Shown piece after piece: positions 1 through 7,598 of a DNA stretch of 44,964 nt. The notes beneath the pieces are model-generated. The model ran no database searches, was not told the DNA's origin, and saw nothing but the letters and a program-made list of their open reading frames with translations. How positions within the stretch are numbered: the stretch's first letter is position 1; every line of letters starts with the position of its first letter. The position numbers and the translations under genes were made by a program. Source of the stretch: Candidatus Zixiibacteriota bacterium (GTDB lineage: Bacteria; RBG-13-66-14; B26-G2; WVWN01); assembly GCA_030613505.1 (NCBI GenBank), contig JAUWLW010000025.1, forward strand, positions 1-44,964, given 5' to 3'.

Positions 1-12
1 CGCGTTTTTCGC

Positions 13-41
13 TTGACAAGGGGGGGTTTTTGTTATAGTTA
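13..41 (+). promoter_or_regulatory. Candidate sigma70 promoter for the first gene
   Basis: A perfect -35 hexamer TTGACA (13-18) is followed by an AT-rich segment. The -10 is ambiguous: TATAGT (34-39) gives a short 15-bp spacer, and TAGTTA (36-41) gives 17 bp. The leader of about 150 nt to the first start codon has a GAGGAGG at 82-88 that is not followed by a usable start codon, and no convincing small ORF was found there. Confidence 0.4.
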
Positions 42-198
42 ATAAGCGTCGGGTAGGGATTTTCAAGATTGGGTAATCACTGAGGAGGTTACCACGTTTA
101 ACGCAAAAGTGGCTCGGGCAGGCGCCCTCGTCCTAATCCGACGGGTACGGCTGTTTTTTATTTCGGGGCGCCCGCGTAGTTAAATGAGGTGAAAAGTT

Positions 199-1275
199 AT
201 GAGACTACCAGGTGCAGTAATTACAGCCGTAGCGTTTGGGACCGCGGCCTTTGCGGTCGGCACGTGGGAGGAGTATAAGCCGGAGAGTTTCGAAAGCGTC
301 TCAAGCATAGGCGACGTAGCATTTAACGCTACCGGAACCGGGTTCGCGGCGTCGAGTATTCTGTCCGGGAGTAAGCGCAACTACGTCTGGAAATACGGCC
401 GCGGCAAATGGAAAAAGGCGCCGGATCCGTACGAAAGAATCTCACGTCTTACCATAGGCGGCGACGGCTCGTGTTACGGGTTACCCGACGGCGGCAGAAC
501 GATTTTCCGGCTTTCTCCGGGCGCGCAATATTGGCAGGGTATAGGCGATCCCTTTGCGGTCGGCATGGACCGTTTCAGGGCCGTTGTCGGCGTCGGCCCG
601 CGCGAATATTGGGCCGCCGGACGAGAAAAGACGAACGGCCACGGCCTGGTTATTTATTACGTGAACGACCAACCGTGGCAAATCTTCGACCTCGGCCTCT
701 TAAACCCCTACCACGACGTTAGTATTTGGCTGACTGTTCCCCGGAGCGCCAATCCCAGCGGCGAGGCTTACGCCGTATCCACGTATTACCAGGGCATACA
801 ACCAGAGTGGGAGTACCGGCTATACATCCTGAAGCCGTCGGGCGAAATAAGCTACTACAAAATCCCGATATCGAAGGGTTACACCTGCGGCGGTCTGGTC
901 GCCCGCGCTCCCGGCGAGGTCCGCGTATCCTTTAATCGCGCCGGCGACTCGGTCATCTTCGCCTTCGCGAACGGTAAGTTTACGGAGGTGGCGCGGTACG
1001 CTGACCGGTGCGACGTTAAGGCGTACCCCACGCCGAGCGAGGGGTGGGGCGTCTCGCTGCGAGAGAAGGTGTACCACTGGACCCCCGCCGGCCCGAGCGA
1101 GGAATACGTACTTAGCGGCCGCGTCCGCGACCTCGACTTCATAAATCCGGGTTCGGGCTGGGCCGTCGGTAAAAAGCAGGTCGAGGGCGAATGGGTCGGT
1201 ATGATGTGGCGGTACACAAGCGAGGTGTCCATTACGCCGACCTCCCTCGGCCGTGTCAAGGCGCTGTTCAGGTAA
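199..1275 (+). CDS. Secreted beta-propeller-like protein of unknown function
   Basis: A 358-residue protein with a short N-terminal export signal (MRLPGAVITAVAFGTAAFA, probable cleavage after A-F-A). The rest is rich in Trp, Tyr, Gly and Asp and is built of repeated short strands. Segments such as 'VGVGPREYWAAGREK' and 'LDFINPGSGWAVGKK' resemble the blades of YCF48/BNR-type propellers, in which a 'GWAVG' turn recurs. No catalytic motif is visible. The start is supported by GAGGTGA seven bases upstream of ATG. It is a single-gene unit: a promoter lies at the window edge and a strong terminator follows directly. The propeller fold is inferred from repeat texture; the substrate or partner is unknown. 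Confidence 0.6.
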   Translation: MRLPGAVITAVAFGTAAFAVGTWEEYKPESFESVSSIGDVAFNATGTGFAASSILSGSKRNYVWKYGRGKWKKAPDPYERISRLTIGGDGSCYGLPDGGRTIFRLSPGAQYWQGIGDPFAVGMDRFRAVVGVGPREYWAAGREKTNGHGLVIYYVNDQPWQIFDLGLLNPYHDVSIWLTVPRSANPSGEAYAVSTYYQGIQPEWEYRLYILKPSGEISYYKIPISKGYTCGGLVARAPGEVRVSFNRAGDSVIFAFANGKFTEVARYADRCDVKAYPTPSEGWGVSLREKVYHWTPAGPSEEYVLSGRVRDLDFINPGSGWAVGKKQVEGEWVGMMWRYTSEVSITPTSLGRVKALFR

Positions 1276-1291
1276 CGGCGTATCTGCCAAG

Positions 1292-1319
1292 AAACGCCCG
1301 GCTCGCGCTGGGCGTTTTT
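1292..1319 (+). terminator. Intrinsic terminator
   Basis: The 8-bp stem AAACGCCC (1292-1299) / GGGCGTTT (1310-1317) has a 10-nt loop, and its 3' arm runs into five Ts (1315-1319). It lies 16 bases after the stop codon of the secreted propeller-like gene. Confidence 0.85.
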
Positions 1320-1393
1320 ATTAAATAGCGCCGTGGCGTTTTACGGTGCGCGATTTTGCTATTCACGCCGCCGCGGTTTTTCGTGGGGAAAAT

Positions 1394-2284
1394 ATGTTTG
1401 GGTTGCGGCGCCGGGTTATGGTAAATTTCCCCGTGCACTTGCGGGACGTAATCGGGCGGCGGGTTCCGCCGGGGCCCTGGGCCGAGGGCGATAACATCCC
1501 CTGGAGCGACCCGGCTTTCAGCGCGCGGATGCTGGCCGAGCACCTGAGCCAGGAGCACGACGCCGCCAGCCGCCGACTCGAGACGATCGACGAACAGGTC
1601 GAATGGGTCCACAACGAATTATTGGCGGGAAAGGCCACGAAGGTCCTGGACCTCTGCTGCGGCCCGGGCCTGTACGCGAGCCGACTCGCCCGCCTCGGCC
1701 ACGAGTGCGTGGGGATCGACTACTCGCCGGCGTCGATAGACTACGCCAAGGCCGAAGGCCGCAAAGAGGGCCTGGCCGTCACGTACCTCCGTCGGGACGT
1801 CCGCGCCGGGGATTACGGCGACGGCTTCGGCCTGGCTCTGCTCATCTACGGCGAGTTCAGCACGCTGCGGCCGGCGGACGGCCGAGCCGTCCTCGAAGGC
1901 GTCCACCGGGCGCTGGCGCCCGGCGGCATATTCCTCCTGGAGGTTCACCCCCGGGAGATGATTAAGCGCATCGGCACCGGGCCCGCCACCTGGCGCACGG
2001 AAGAGGCCGGCCTGTTCTCGGACCGGCCGTGTGTTCGCCTGGACGAACACTTCTGGGACGAGGCGGGCGGGACCACTACCACCCGGTATTACATAATAGA
2101 CCCGGCGACCGGCGACGTTACGCGCCACGCCCAGACGTTTCAGGGATATACGGACGAGGAGTTCCGGGCGCTGTTGCGGGACGCCGGGTTCGACGACGTC
2201 ACGTCGCGGCCGGACTTCCCCGGGCCGCCGGAGCTGGTGGGCGAACTCGTCGTTTACGCGGCCCGGAAGGCCGGGCCGGAGTAA
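1394..2284 (+). CDS. Class I SAM-dependent methyltransferase
   Basis: A stand-alone SAM methyltransferase of about 296 residues. Motif I is the glycine-rich 'VLDLCCGPGLYASRLA', followed by the acidic end of strand 2 in 'CVGIDYSPASIDYAK' and the post-motif segments 'GGIFLLEVHP' and 'FRALLRDAGFDDV', typical of small-molecule methyltransferases with a Methyltransf_25/11-like core. The C-terminal part (ARG-THR-rich strands around 'TRYYIIDPATGDVTRHAQTFQGYTDEE') resembles the ubiquinone/menaquinone-MT-like fold that binds an organic acceptor, but no acceptor can be assigned. An upstream ATG at 1346 lacks a ribosome site and sits close to the terminator; ATG 1394 follows GTGGGGA, so the shorter form is preferred. 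ATG 1418 is a further option. Confidence 0.8.
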   Translation: MFGLRRRVMVNFPVHLRDVIGRRVPPGPWAEGDNIPWSDPAFSARMLAEHLSQEHDAASRRLETIDEQVEWVHNELLAGKATKVLDLCCGPGLYASRLARLGHECVGIDYSPASIDYAKAEGRKEGLAVTYLRRDVRAGDYGDGFGLALLIYGEFSTLRPADGRAVLEGVHRALAPGGIFLLEVHPREMIKRIGTGPATWRTEEAGLFSDRPCVRLDEHFWDEAGGTTTTRYYIIDPATGDVTRHAQTFQGYTDEEFRALLRDAGFDDVTSRPDFPGPPELVGELVVYAARKAGPE

Positions 2285-2352
2285 CCGGGCCGGGCCCTTA
2301 TATTCTAACCGGATTTAATATCGGGTCATAACTCAAACCGGAGACGCGGGAT

Positions 2353-3309
2353 ATGAAAAAGGAACTGGAAAATTTAAGGTGGAAGCCGCGGTGGGTCTCG
2401 CACCTGGGCTGCGTCAAGGGTTGTCTGGATTACCTCGGAATGGGCGTCTCCGACGCTTGGCTCTTCGGCGCGACGGGCCACGCCTTCATAATCAACGTCC
2501 ACGACGTCGTCTGCCCCAGCGGCCCCACGGCCTGGAATACCGAGATGCTGCTCAAGCTGGGGAAGAACGTCGGTTACGAGAGCCACGGCCTGAGCGCCAC
2601 CCGGAAAGACGCCGACTTCGAGCAGAAGCGCAAGCTTATCTGGGAGAACGCGAAGCTCGCGCTCGACAACGGCCTCCCGACGTACGGCTGGGAGCTCGAC
2701 GTCCCGGAGTACTACGTCGTCTTCGGCTACGACGACGTCGGCTACTACTACTCCGGGCCGCTGTGCGACGACGGCGCCGGCCCCAAGCCGTGGCGGGACC
2801 TCGGCAAGGGTGACATCGGCGTGCTCGAGATGTATTCGCTCGTAGAGGGCGAGGCCGCCGACGACCGCAAGGCCGTGGGGGAGGCGCTGGCGTTCGCGCT
2901 CGCGTTCGCACAGAGCCCCGCCGAGTGGGTTTACGCCAAGTACAAAGCGGGCCTGGACGGTTTCGATAACTGGATCAAGGCGGTGGAGGGAAATATCGCC
3001 CACGGCCACGGCATGGCCTACAACGCCGTCGTCTGGCACGAGTGCCGCCGCTTCGCCGTCGAATTCCTGAAAGAGGCGAAGGAACGCCTGGGCGGGCCGG
3101 CGGCTCCGTTCGACGAGGCGATAGGTAACTACGAGGCCGTGGCGGAGAACTTGAAGAAGGTCGTGGAGCTGTTCCCGTTCCACGGCCTGAAGTCGGAGCA
3201 TATTCAGGACGAGGGCCGGCGGGCCGAGGCGGCCGAGGCGCTCCGCGCGGCGCGGCAGGCGGAGGAAGCGGGCCTGGCGGCGTTGGCTAAAATACGCGAC
3301 GAGTTGTAA
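2353..3309 (+). CDS. Cysteine-peptidase-fold (BtrH/C39-like) protein
   Basis: A 318-residue cytoplasmic protein without signal or membrane segments. The N-terminus 'VSHLGCVKGCLDYLGM' places two Cys at the start of a helix, and 'GATGHAFIINVH' follows about 20 residues later. This Cys-helix then His-strand arrangement recalls papain-like folds of the BtrH N-terminal (acyl transfer) and C39-type families. A central 'DVPEYYVVFGYDDVGYYY' strand pair, where a peptide or substrate would lie, supports this. The C-terminal third (from about residue 165) is helical, with 'GLDGFDNWIKAVEG' and a conserved-looking 'NAVVWHECRRFAVEFLKEA'. The start follows GGAG. Whether it is a peptidase, an acyltransferase or inactive cannot be told. 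Family assignment is moderate confidence; function is unknown. Confidence 0.5.
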   Translation: MKKELENLRWKPRWVSHLGCVKGCLDYLGMGVSDAWLFGATGHAFIINVHDVVCPSGPTAWNTEMLLKLGKNVGYESHGLSATRKDADFEQKRKLIWENAKLALDNGLPTYGWELDVPEYYVVFGYDDVGYYYSGPLCDDGAGPKPWRDLGKGDIGVLEMYSLVEGEAADDRKAVGEALAFALAFAQSPAEWVYAKYKAGLDGFDNWIKAVEGNIAHGHGMAYNAVVWHECRRFAVEFLKEAKERLGGPAAPFDEAIGNYEAVAENLKKVVELFPFHGLKSEHIQDEGRRAEAAEALRAARQAEEAGLAALAKIRDEL

Positions 3310-3329
3310 CGCTCAACAATGGAGGACCG

Positions 3330-3674
3330 GTGTTAGTTAAAGATTATAGAGACGTCGGCCAGGACGACGTCGACGCCGAGGGGGCGGCCGGCGTAAAAAT
3401 CCGCTGGCTTATCGCCAAAGACGACGGCGCGCCCAACTTCGCCATGCGCGAGTTCGAGCTCGAGCCGGGAGGCCACACGCCGTTCCACGCCCACGACTGG
3501 GAGCACGAGGTATTCATCCTGGCCGGCCGGGGCGTCGTCGCCGGCGAAGGGGACGAATTTCCGCTCGAGGCGGGCACGGTCGTCCTCGTGCCGCCCAACG
3601 AAAAGCACAACTTCAAGAATACCGGCTCGGATGTTTTACGGTTCCTCTGCGTCGTGCCGCACGGCGCCGCCTAG
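3330..3674 (+). CDS. Small single-domain cupin protein
   Basis: A 114-residue cupin. Motif 1 is seen in 'GGHTPFHAHDWEHEVFILAGRG' (His, His, Glu metal ligands, then the closing Gly). Motif 2 is seen in 'AGTVVLVPPNEKHNFKN', which carries the fourth ligand His. This length and motif spacing fit a metal-binding conserved-barrel cupin. The initiation codon is GTG, four bases after GGAGG. Many such proteins bind small ligands or act as isomerases or dioxygenases, but nothing in the pocket residues allows a choice. It precedes a YdeI fragment and a flavin-reductase-like gene. Confidence 0.8.
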   Translation: MLVKDYRDVGQDDVDAEGAAGVKIRWLIAKDDGAPNFAMREFELEPGGHTPFHAHDWEHEVFILAGRGVVAGEGDEFPLEAGTVVLVPPNEKHNFKNTGSDVLRFLCVVPHGAA

Positions 3675-3715
3675 CGGCGTCTTTAATTTACGAGCGGCGC
3701 AAGGAGTTGGCGAGC

Positions 3716-3841
3716 ATGGACGTCGGCGAGACGCTGTACGTCACGACTCGCGAGGAGTGGCGGCGATGGTTGGCCGAACGTCACCGCGGCGAGGCCGTAT
3801 TACCGCCGGAAGTCTTGGACGTGCGGGAGGAGGAGGGTTAA
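3716..3841 (+). pseudogene. Truncated YdeI/OmpD-associated family N-terminus
   Basis: A 41-codon ORF with AAGGAG ten bases upstream of ATG. Its first part, 'ETLYVTTREEWRRWLAERH', matches the characteristic opening of YdeI/OmpD-associated (bacteriocin-protection-like) proteins, which normally run to about 190 residues. After His23 the similarity stops: the last 18 residues (RGEAVLPPEVLDVREEEG) read like a splice to an acidic tail. The 78 bases before the next gene do not restore the family in any frame. I read it as the remnant of an internal deletion. It could still be translated as a micro-protein. Confidence 0.5.
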
Positions 3842-3919
3842 TTCCGTCGACGCCTCGGAAGGGATTGGACGAAGGCCGCCGGGCCGTTCGGCTGGGCGAA
3901 AAACGGGAGGCAAGATAAG

Positions 3920-4441
3920 ATGAAGGTCGACGTCGAGTATCTGGAGTTTATGTGGCCGATGAGGCATTTCCTGATAACGTGCGGCGATATCCGGAAAGGA
4001 TCGAACATCATCGCCGTCAGCTTCTGCATGCCGGTATCCAAACGGCCGCCGCTGCTTGCCTGCGCCATAGGACGCGCGACCTATTCCTATGAGCTGATAA
4101 CCGGCACGAAGGAGTTCGTCGTAAACGTCCCGGCCGCGGCCTTGAAAGCCGGGATATACTACTGCGGTTTCCATTCGGGTCGCGACGTGGATAAATTTAA
4201 GGAGACGGGCCTGACGCCGAAGCCGGCGCGCGCGGTGAGGGTCGCCGTTATCGACGAGTGTGTAGCTCATATGGAATGCAAAGTCGAACAGGAGATAGAG
4301 GCCGGGGATAAGAGCCTGATCGTAGGCGAGGTAGTGGAGGCGTACGCGGACGAAGCTATTGTGAAAGGGGAACGGGAGGTCGATTACGCGAAAGGCGATT
4401 TCCCGCGGAAAGTATATGGCACGAGATTCGGACCCGCTTAG
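3920..4441 (+). CDS. Flavin reductase-like (FMN-binding split barrel) protein
   Basis: A 173-residue protein of the flavin-reductase-like family. Its order of elements fits: an N-terminal 'RHFLITCGD..GSNIIAVSFCMPVSKRPPLLACAIGRATYSYELI' (the strand-turn-strand that cradles FMN phosphate), then 'TKEFVVNVP', 'YCGFHSGRDVDKFKETGL', and a late 'VAHMECKVEQEIEAGDKSLIVGEVVEAYAD' strand pair. These proteins bind FMN and often pass electrons between NAD(P)H or ferredoxin and an acceptor. This one is of the small stand-alone class common in anaerobes. It ends with 'YAKGDFPRKVYGTRFGPA'. The partner is unknown. The ATG is preceded by GGGAGGCAAG. Confidence 0.8.
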   Translation: MKVDVEYLEFMWPMRHFLITCGDIRKGSNIIAVSFCMPVSKRPPLLACAIGRATYSYELITGTKEFVVNVPAAALKAGIYYCGFHSGRDVDKFKETGLTPKPARAVRVAVIDECVAHMECKVEQEIEAGDKSLIVGEVVEAYADEAIVKGEREVDYAKGDFPRKVYGTRFGPA

Positions 4442-4623
4442 CCGATTCAGGTTAAGGTCGTCTCGGCGTTTAGTTTGGGTTAACGTATCCGACGCCGCGT
4501 AAACGGGCGGGGCGTCGCGGGCCGCGCCCGACGGCGTTCGAGGGGGAGTGGGTTCGTTTTTAAGTCGCCCTCGCTCGAATGGGTCCGCTTATAGGTTTAG
4601 CGGATAATTAGGGTAAAAAACCC

Positions 4624-4652
4624 TTGACATGCTTGTGCGTAATTTGTATATT
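4624..4652 (+). promoter_or_regulatory. Sigma70-type promoter of the lipoprotein gene
   Basis: TTGACA (4624-4629), a 17-bp spacer and TATATT (4647-4652) form a near-consensus promoter in a strongly AT-rich patch. The expected start point near 4659 leaves a leader of about 130 nt. The 349-nt gap around it (4442-4790) otherwise holds two GC-rich hairpins, CGACGCC/GGCGTCG (4490-4517) and CGGGC/GCCCG (4518-4530), without T-tracts. They may help end transcription of the upstream flavin-reductase-like gene. Confidence 0.8.
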
Positions 4653-4741
4653 TTAAGGGGAATGTAAATAAGCTGCTAAATATGATGGATGGCGTAATTT
4701 CGAATACAAACTAAAAAGTTATTATATAAAGTCGTCAACGT

Positions 4742-4768
4742 AAGGAAATATCCTTCGTAGTCGGAGGA
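4742..4768 (+). other. Leader with two mutually exclusive hairpins
   Basis: AAGGA (4742-4746) can pair with TCCTT (4751-4755). Alternatively TCCTTCG (4751-4757) can pair with CGGAGGA (4762-4768) around a 4-nt loop. The shared TCCTT arm means only one can form at a time. It sits in the transcribed leader just before the GGGGTGAGG ribosome site (4779-4787). Whether the switch is real is untested. Confidence 0.3.
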
Positions 4769-4790
4769 TACCACAAAAGGGGTGAGGAAG

Positions 4791-5522
4791 ATGAAAAAGT
4801 TAATACTGGGGACCTTGGCGTTTGCGTTGGCCGTATTGATTTTGAACGGTTGTCCTAAGTGGGATCAGCCACATAGTTGGAAGCTTAGCGGCGCTACCTC
4901 TCAGTACGTACTGGATCCGCAGGGACGAGAATACGCTGCCGAAAACGCCGACGATTTCGAATGCCGTAGCAAAAAGAAGATAACACGCGTCCAATGGTGG
5001 GGCGTCCACTGCTTCGAGGGGAAACCAACCGACAAGACCGAGCCCGTGTATTTTTACCATGATTTTAGTAATCCGGTATACTACGACTACTGCCGGTGCC
5101 CGTTCATCATCAGGTTCTATAGTGATAATGGGAAACGCGCCCCTGATAGCCTCCCTCAGGGTAAGCCGATAGGAGAGTATTACGTTACTCCCAGTGTCGA
5201 AAGGTTAGAAGGGCCTGCCCCGAAGTTCGGGTTTAAGTACGACGCTGATTTAGACCCGCCTTTCGTACAAAGAGAGGGAGCCAAATACTGGATTTCCATC
5301 ATGCTTTATTGTAAAGGCTACAAGCTCGGCCCCCTCGATAAGGAGCACCATCCACAGTGGTTCTGGCAGTTCTCCTCTAAGGACGTCTGGAGTGACTATC
5401 CGGCCCAGAGGTCGAAACGCTGGTACGGCGATGAGCAATGGCACTCACTCTACCTTAGCCCTCCGCCGGGAACCAAACCGAAAACGATAAACACCGACAT
5501 GGCATTTAAGCTCTGGGAGTAG
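4791..5522 (+). CDS. Lipoprotein with a Cys-rich extracytoplasmic domain, low GC
   Basis: A 243-residue protein. MKKLILGTLAFALAVLILNGC is a lipoprotein signal with lipobox L-N-G-C and lipidated Cys21. The mature part starts 'PKWDQPHSW' and contains 'YAAENADDFECRSKKKITRVQWWGVHCFEG', close in style to the 'ADDF.C...I..V.WWG' domain (DUF7901-like) seen in surface proteins of Planctomycetes and related bacteria. Further Cys residues ('YDYCRCPF', 'LYCKGYK') suggest disulfides. A GTG three codons upstream is in frame, but the ATG fits the GGGGTGAGG site and a normal lipoprotein n-region. Codon use is visibly less GC-rich than in the neighbours. It has its own promoter and terminator, so it may be an acquired or separately regulated cassette. 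Function unknown. Confidence 0.75.
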   Translation: MKKLILGTLAFALAVLILNGCPKWDQPHSWKLSGATSQYVLDPQGREYAAENADDFECRSKKKITRVQWWGVHCFEGKPTDKTEPVYFYHDFSNPVYYDYCRCPFIIRFYSDNGKRAPDSLPQGKPIGEYYVTPSVERLEGPAPKFGFKYDADLDPPFVQREGAKYWISIMLYCKGYKLGPLDKEHHPQWFWQFSSKDVWSDYPAQRSKRWYGDEQWHSLYLSPPPGTKPKTINTDMAFKLWE

Positions 5523-5600
5523 GAATATACCGATATCCAGAATACGTACCCAGGTAAAAGTGTCTTAAACCAATAGTCCGATTAGCGGGAGACGAAAGAT

Positions 5601-5633
5601 CGCACCTTGTGATATAAAGGTGCGGTTTTTTTT
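5601..5633 (+). terminator. Strong intrinsic terminator
   Basis: The stem CGCACCTT (5601-5608) / AAGGTGCG (5617-5624) closes an 8-nt loop and is followed by G and eight consecutive Ts. It ends the lipoprotein transcript about 80 nt after the stop codon. Confidence 0.92.
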
Positions 5634-5695
5634 CAGTTAATATCAAAGGAGCGCCCCGAATAAAAAAGTTACCTCGCGATAATCCACCAATCCTA

Positions 5696-5724
5696 TTGAG
5701 ATATGCCGACATTTTTAATATAGT
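5696..5724 (+). promoter_or_regulatory. Candidate promoter for the membrane protein gene
   Basis: TTGAGA (5696-5701), a 17-bp spacer and TATAGT (5719-5724) sit between the lipoprotein terminator and the next gene. The predicted start near 5731 lies upstream of both possible TTG start codons. The rest of the 5523-5856 gap holds only the terminator; no gene was recognised. Confidence 0.5.
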
Positions 5725-5856
5725 CTTTCGTTGTTCAAGAACGCCGGTTTCGATTGCTTCGGCTCGTAGTTGCGCGGCGAAGGTTTATGTGGTATTAAGC
5801 TAAGAAGTTTCGCGGCCGCCGCCGGCGACGTAGTAGAACGGAAAGGGGTTTGCGCT

Positions 5857-6375
5857 TTGGCCAAACGCAGGTTTAAGTTCCTCTGGGTGTTCGCCTCCTG
5901 CATTCCGATCATTGTATGGTCGTTTTCGGAACAATGGGCGCCGCACGTCTTCGGCGCGGAGCGGTACGCCCGCCTTACCGGAAGCGGCGTCGCGACGGCC
6001 GTCTCCGTCGGCCTGATGATGATACCCGTAGCGGCCTCCATCGCGTTCTTCATAAAGCCGATGCTCTCTTTCTTCGGCGGCAGCCCGGCGGAGCGGCGCA
6101 TCCGCGCCACCGGCCGGCCCGCGAAGGGAAAGGTCCTGAGCCTGGCCGAAAACAGCGGCGGCGTCGTCGTCACCGTGAACAACCAGCCGTACCTCAACCT
6201 CACGTTGGAGGTGGACGACGGCTCGCGCGCGCCGTACGTCGTCAGCTTCGATACCGTCATCCCGCAGGCCGCGGCACCCCGGTTTCAACCCGGCGCCCTA
6301 ATACGGCTGAAGGTGGACCCGAACGACCCGCAACAAGTCGTCATCGATTGGAGCGGCTCGAGGATGGCAACGTAG
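5857..6375 (+). CDS. Two-helix membrane protein with DUF3592-like beta domain
   Basis: About 172 residues. Two hydrophobic helices come first ('FLWVFASCIPIIVWSF' and 'VATAVSVGLMMIPVAASIAFFI'). A soluble beta domain follows, with 'RPAKGKVLSLAENSGGVVVTVNNQPYLNLTLEVDD', 'VVSFDTVIPQAAAPRFQPGALIRLKVDPNDPQQVVID'. This pattern (conversion of a 'G.A.G.V' strand, then 'L...PG..V.V..DP.dP..v.l') is shared with DUF3592/short-RING-like membrane proteins of unknown role. The preferred TTG start follows AAAGGGG by eight bases and gives a positive n-region (AKRRFK). A longer reading from TTG 5770 adds 29 residues without a good ribosome site. No catalytic residues are evident. Confidence 0.65.
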   Translation: MAKRRFKFLWVFASCIPIIVWSFSEQWAPHVFGAERYARLTGSGVATAVSVGLMMIPVAASIAFFIKPMLSFFGGSPAERRIRATGRPAKGKVLSLAENSGGVVVTVNNQPYLNLTLEVDDGSRAPYVVSFDTVIPQAAAPRFQPGALIRLKVDPNDPQQVVIDWSGSRMAT

Positions 6376-6417
6376 GTTCGGCGGGTATAGGGTTTACAAA
6401 GAGGCGGGACGCCCATT

Positions 6418-6501
6418 ATGTCGGCAAGAAGCAAGATCTCACTATGGTTGTTAGCCGGGGCCTTGGCCGCGGCCGCTCCCGGAACCGGCGCGGAGGCGTA
6501 A
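6418..6501 (+). CDS. 27-residue ORF consisting only of a signal peptide
   Basis: The ORF encodes a complete Sec signal peptide and nothing else: a charged start (MSARSK), a hydrophobic core (ISLWLLAGALAAAA) and an A-E-A cleavage-type ending directly before TAA. A ribosome site GAGGCGGGA lies about ten bases upstream of ATG. The 80 bases after the stop contain no continuation in another frame long enough to be a mature protein. It may be the stump of a secreted-protein gene whose body was deleted, or a small membrane or exported peptide. Confidence 0.4.
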   Translation: MSARSKISLWLLAGALAAAAPGTGAEA

Positions 6502-6583
6502 AGTCGTTGTCGCCGAGGCTGGCCGAATAGCAAACATTTTTTTAAATAGCCGGCGACGTTAAAAAGAATGTGGGTACCGCATT

Positions 6584-7588
6584 ATGCCTAAGGATAACTC
6601 GAGAGCGGACCTCGACGCGGACGACATTCAACAGCTCGCTCGCGCCTTCTTCCGCAGCCGCATCTTGTTGACCGCGTACGAGCTGGGGGTTTTCACCGAG
6701 CTCGGCGACGAGCGTAAGACCTCGGCCGAGGTAGCCTCCGCGCTGGAAACGGACCCCCGCGCTACGGACCGCCTGATGAACGCGCTCGCCGTGCTCGCCT
6801 TGCTTAACAAAGAGGAAGGCCGATTTGCGAATACGGAGGCCGCTTCCCGCTTCCTCGTCGCCGGGAGGCCCGAATACATGGCCGGCCTTATGCACACGGT
6901 CAACCTGTGGGATTCGTGGAGCACGCTTACCGACGCCGTCCGCGCCGGCACCACCGCTTTCGAGCGGCCGGGAGGGGAAGCGGGCGAGCGCCGCACCGAG
7001 GCTTTTATAGCCGCCATGCACGCCGGCGCCTCCCTCCGGGCCGAGCGCCTCGTCGCCATGCTCGACCTCGACGGCGTCGCGCGGGTGCTGGACGTGGGCG
7101 GCGGCTCCGGCGCGTACGCCATGGCCTTCGCCCGGGCGCGCGACGGCGTAACGGCCACCGTCGTCGACCTTCCGCCCGTAACGCCCCTTACGCGACGTTA
7201 CGTCGAGGCCGAGGGGTTGTCCGGCAAAATAGACGTCGTCGAGGGGGACGCCAACGAGGACGAGCTGCCGCGCGGTTACGACCTCGTCTTCATGTCGCAA
7301 CTACTACATAGTAACTCGCCTCGCGAGAACGAGGCGCTAATCGCGAACGGCGCGGCGTCGCTGAACGCGGGAGGCCGCCTCGTCATCCAGGACTTCGTCG
7401 TCGACGAGGGCCGCGCCGGGCCGCCGCAGCCGGTCATCTTCGCGCTCAACATGCTTGTCAACACCGAGGCGGGCGATACGTACGCCGAGGCCGAGATAGG
7501 CGGGTGGATGGAGGCCGCGGGCCTCGCCGACGTCGAGCGAATCGACACCGACTTCGAGACGACTCTGATTATCGGTACGACGCCGTAA
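6584..7588 (+). CDS. O-methyltransferase with winged-helix dimerisation domain
   Basis: A 334-residue two-domain enzyme of the acetylserotonin O-methyltransferase type. Residues 10-100 form the winged-helix dimerisation domain ('FFRSRILLTAYELGVFTELGDERKTSAEVASAL', 'DRLMNALAVLALL', 'FANTEAASRFLV'). The SAM domain has motif I 'VARVLDVGGGSGAYAMAFARA', an acidic 'VVDLPPVTPLTRRYV', 'IDVVEGDANEDELPRGYDLVFMSQLLHS' and 'GGRLVIQDFVVDEGR'. The 'SQLLHS' segment replaces the usual '..VLHDW' catalytic-His region, so the His is retained. The family methylates hydroxyls or other groups on small aromatic or polyketide-like molecules, and in bacteriochlorophyll and anaerobic pathways also carbons. No biosynthetic cluster surrounds it, so the acceptor is unknown. 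Confidence 0.85.
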   Translation: MPKDNSRADLDADDIQQLARAFFRSRILLTAYELGVFTELGDERKTSAEVASALETDPRATDRLMNALAVLALLNKEEGRFANTEAASRFLVAGRPEYMAGLMHTVNLWDSWSTLTDAVRAGTTAFERPGGEAGERRTEAFIAAMHAGASLRAERLVAMLDLDGVARVLDVGGGSGAYAMAFARARDGVTATVVDLPPVTPLTRRYVEAEGLSGKIDVVEGDANEDELPRGYDLVFMSQLLHSNSPRENEALIANGAASLNAGGRLVIQDFVVDEGRAGPPQPVIFALNMLVNTEAGDTYAEAEIGGWMEAAGLADVERIDTDFETTLIIGTTP

Positions 7589-7598
7589 CCGACGCCGC

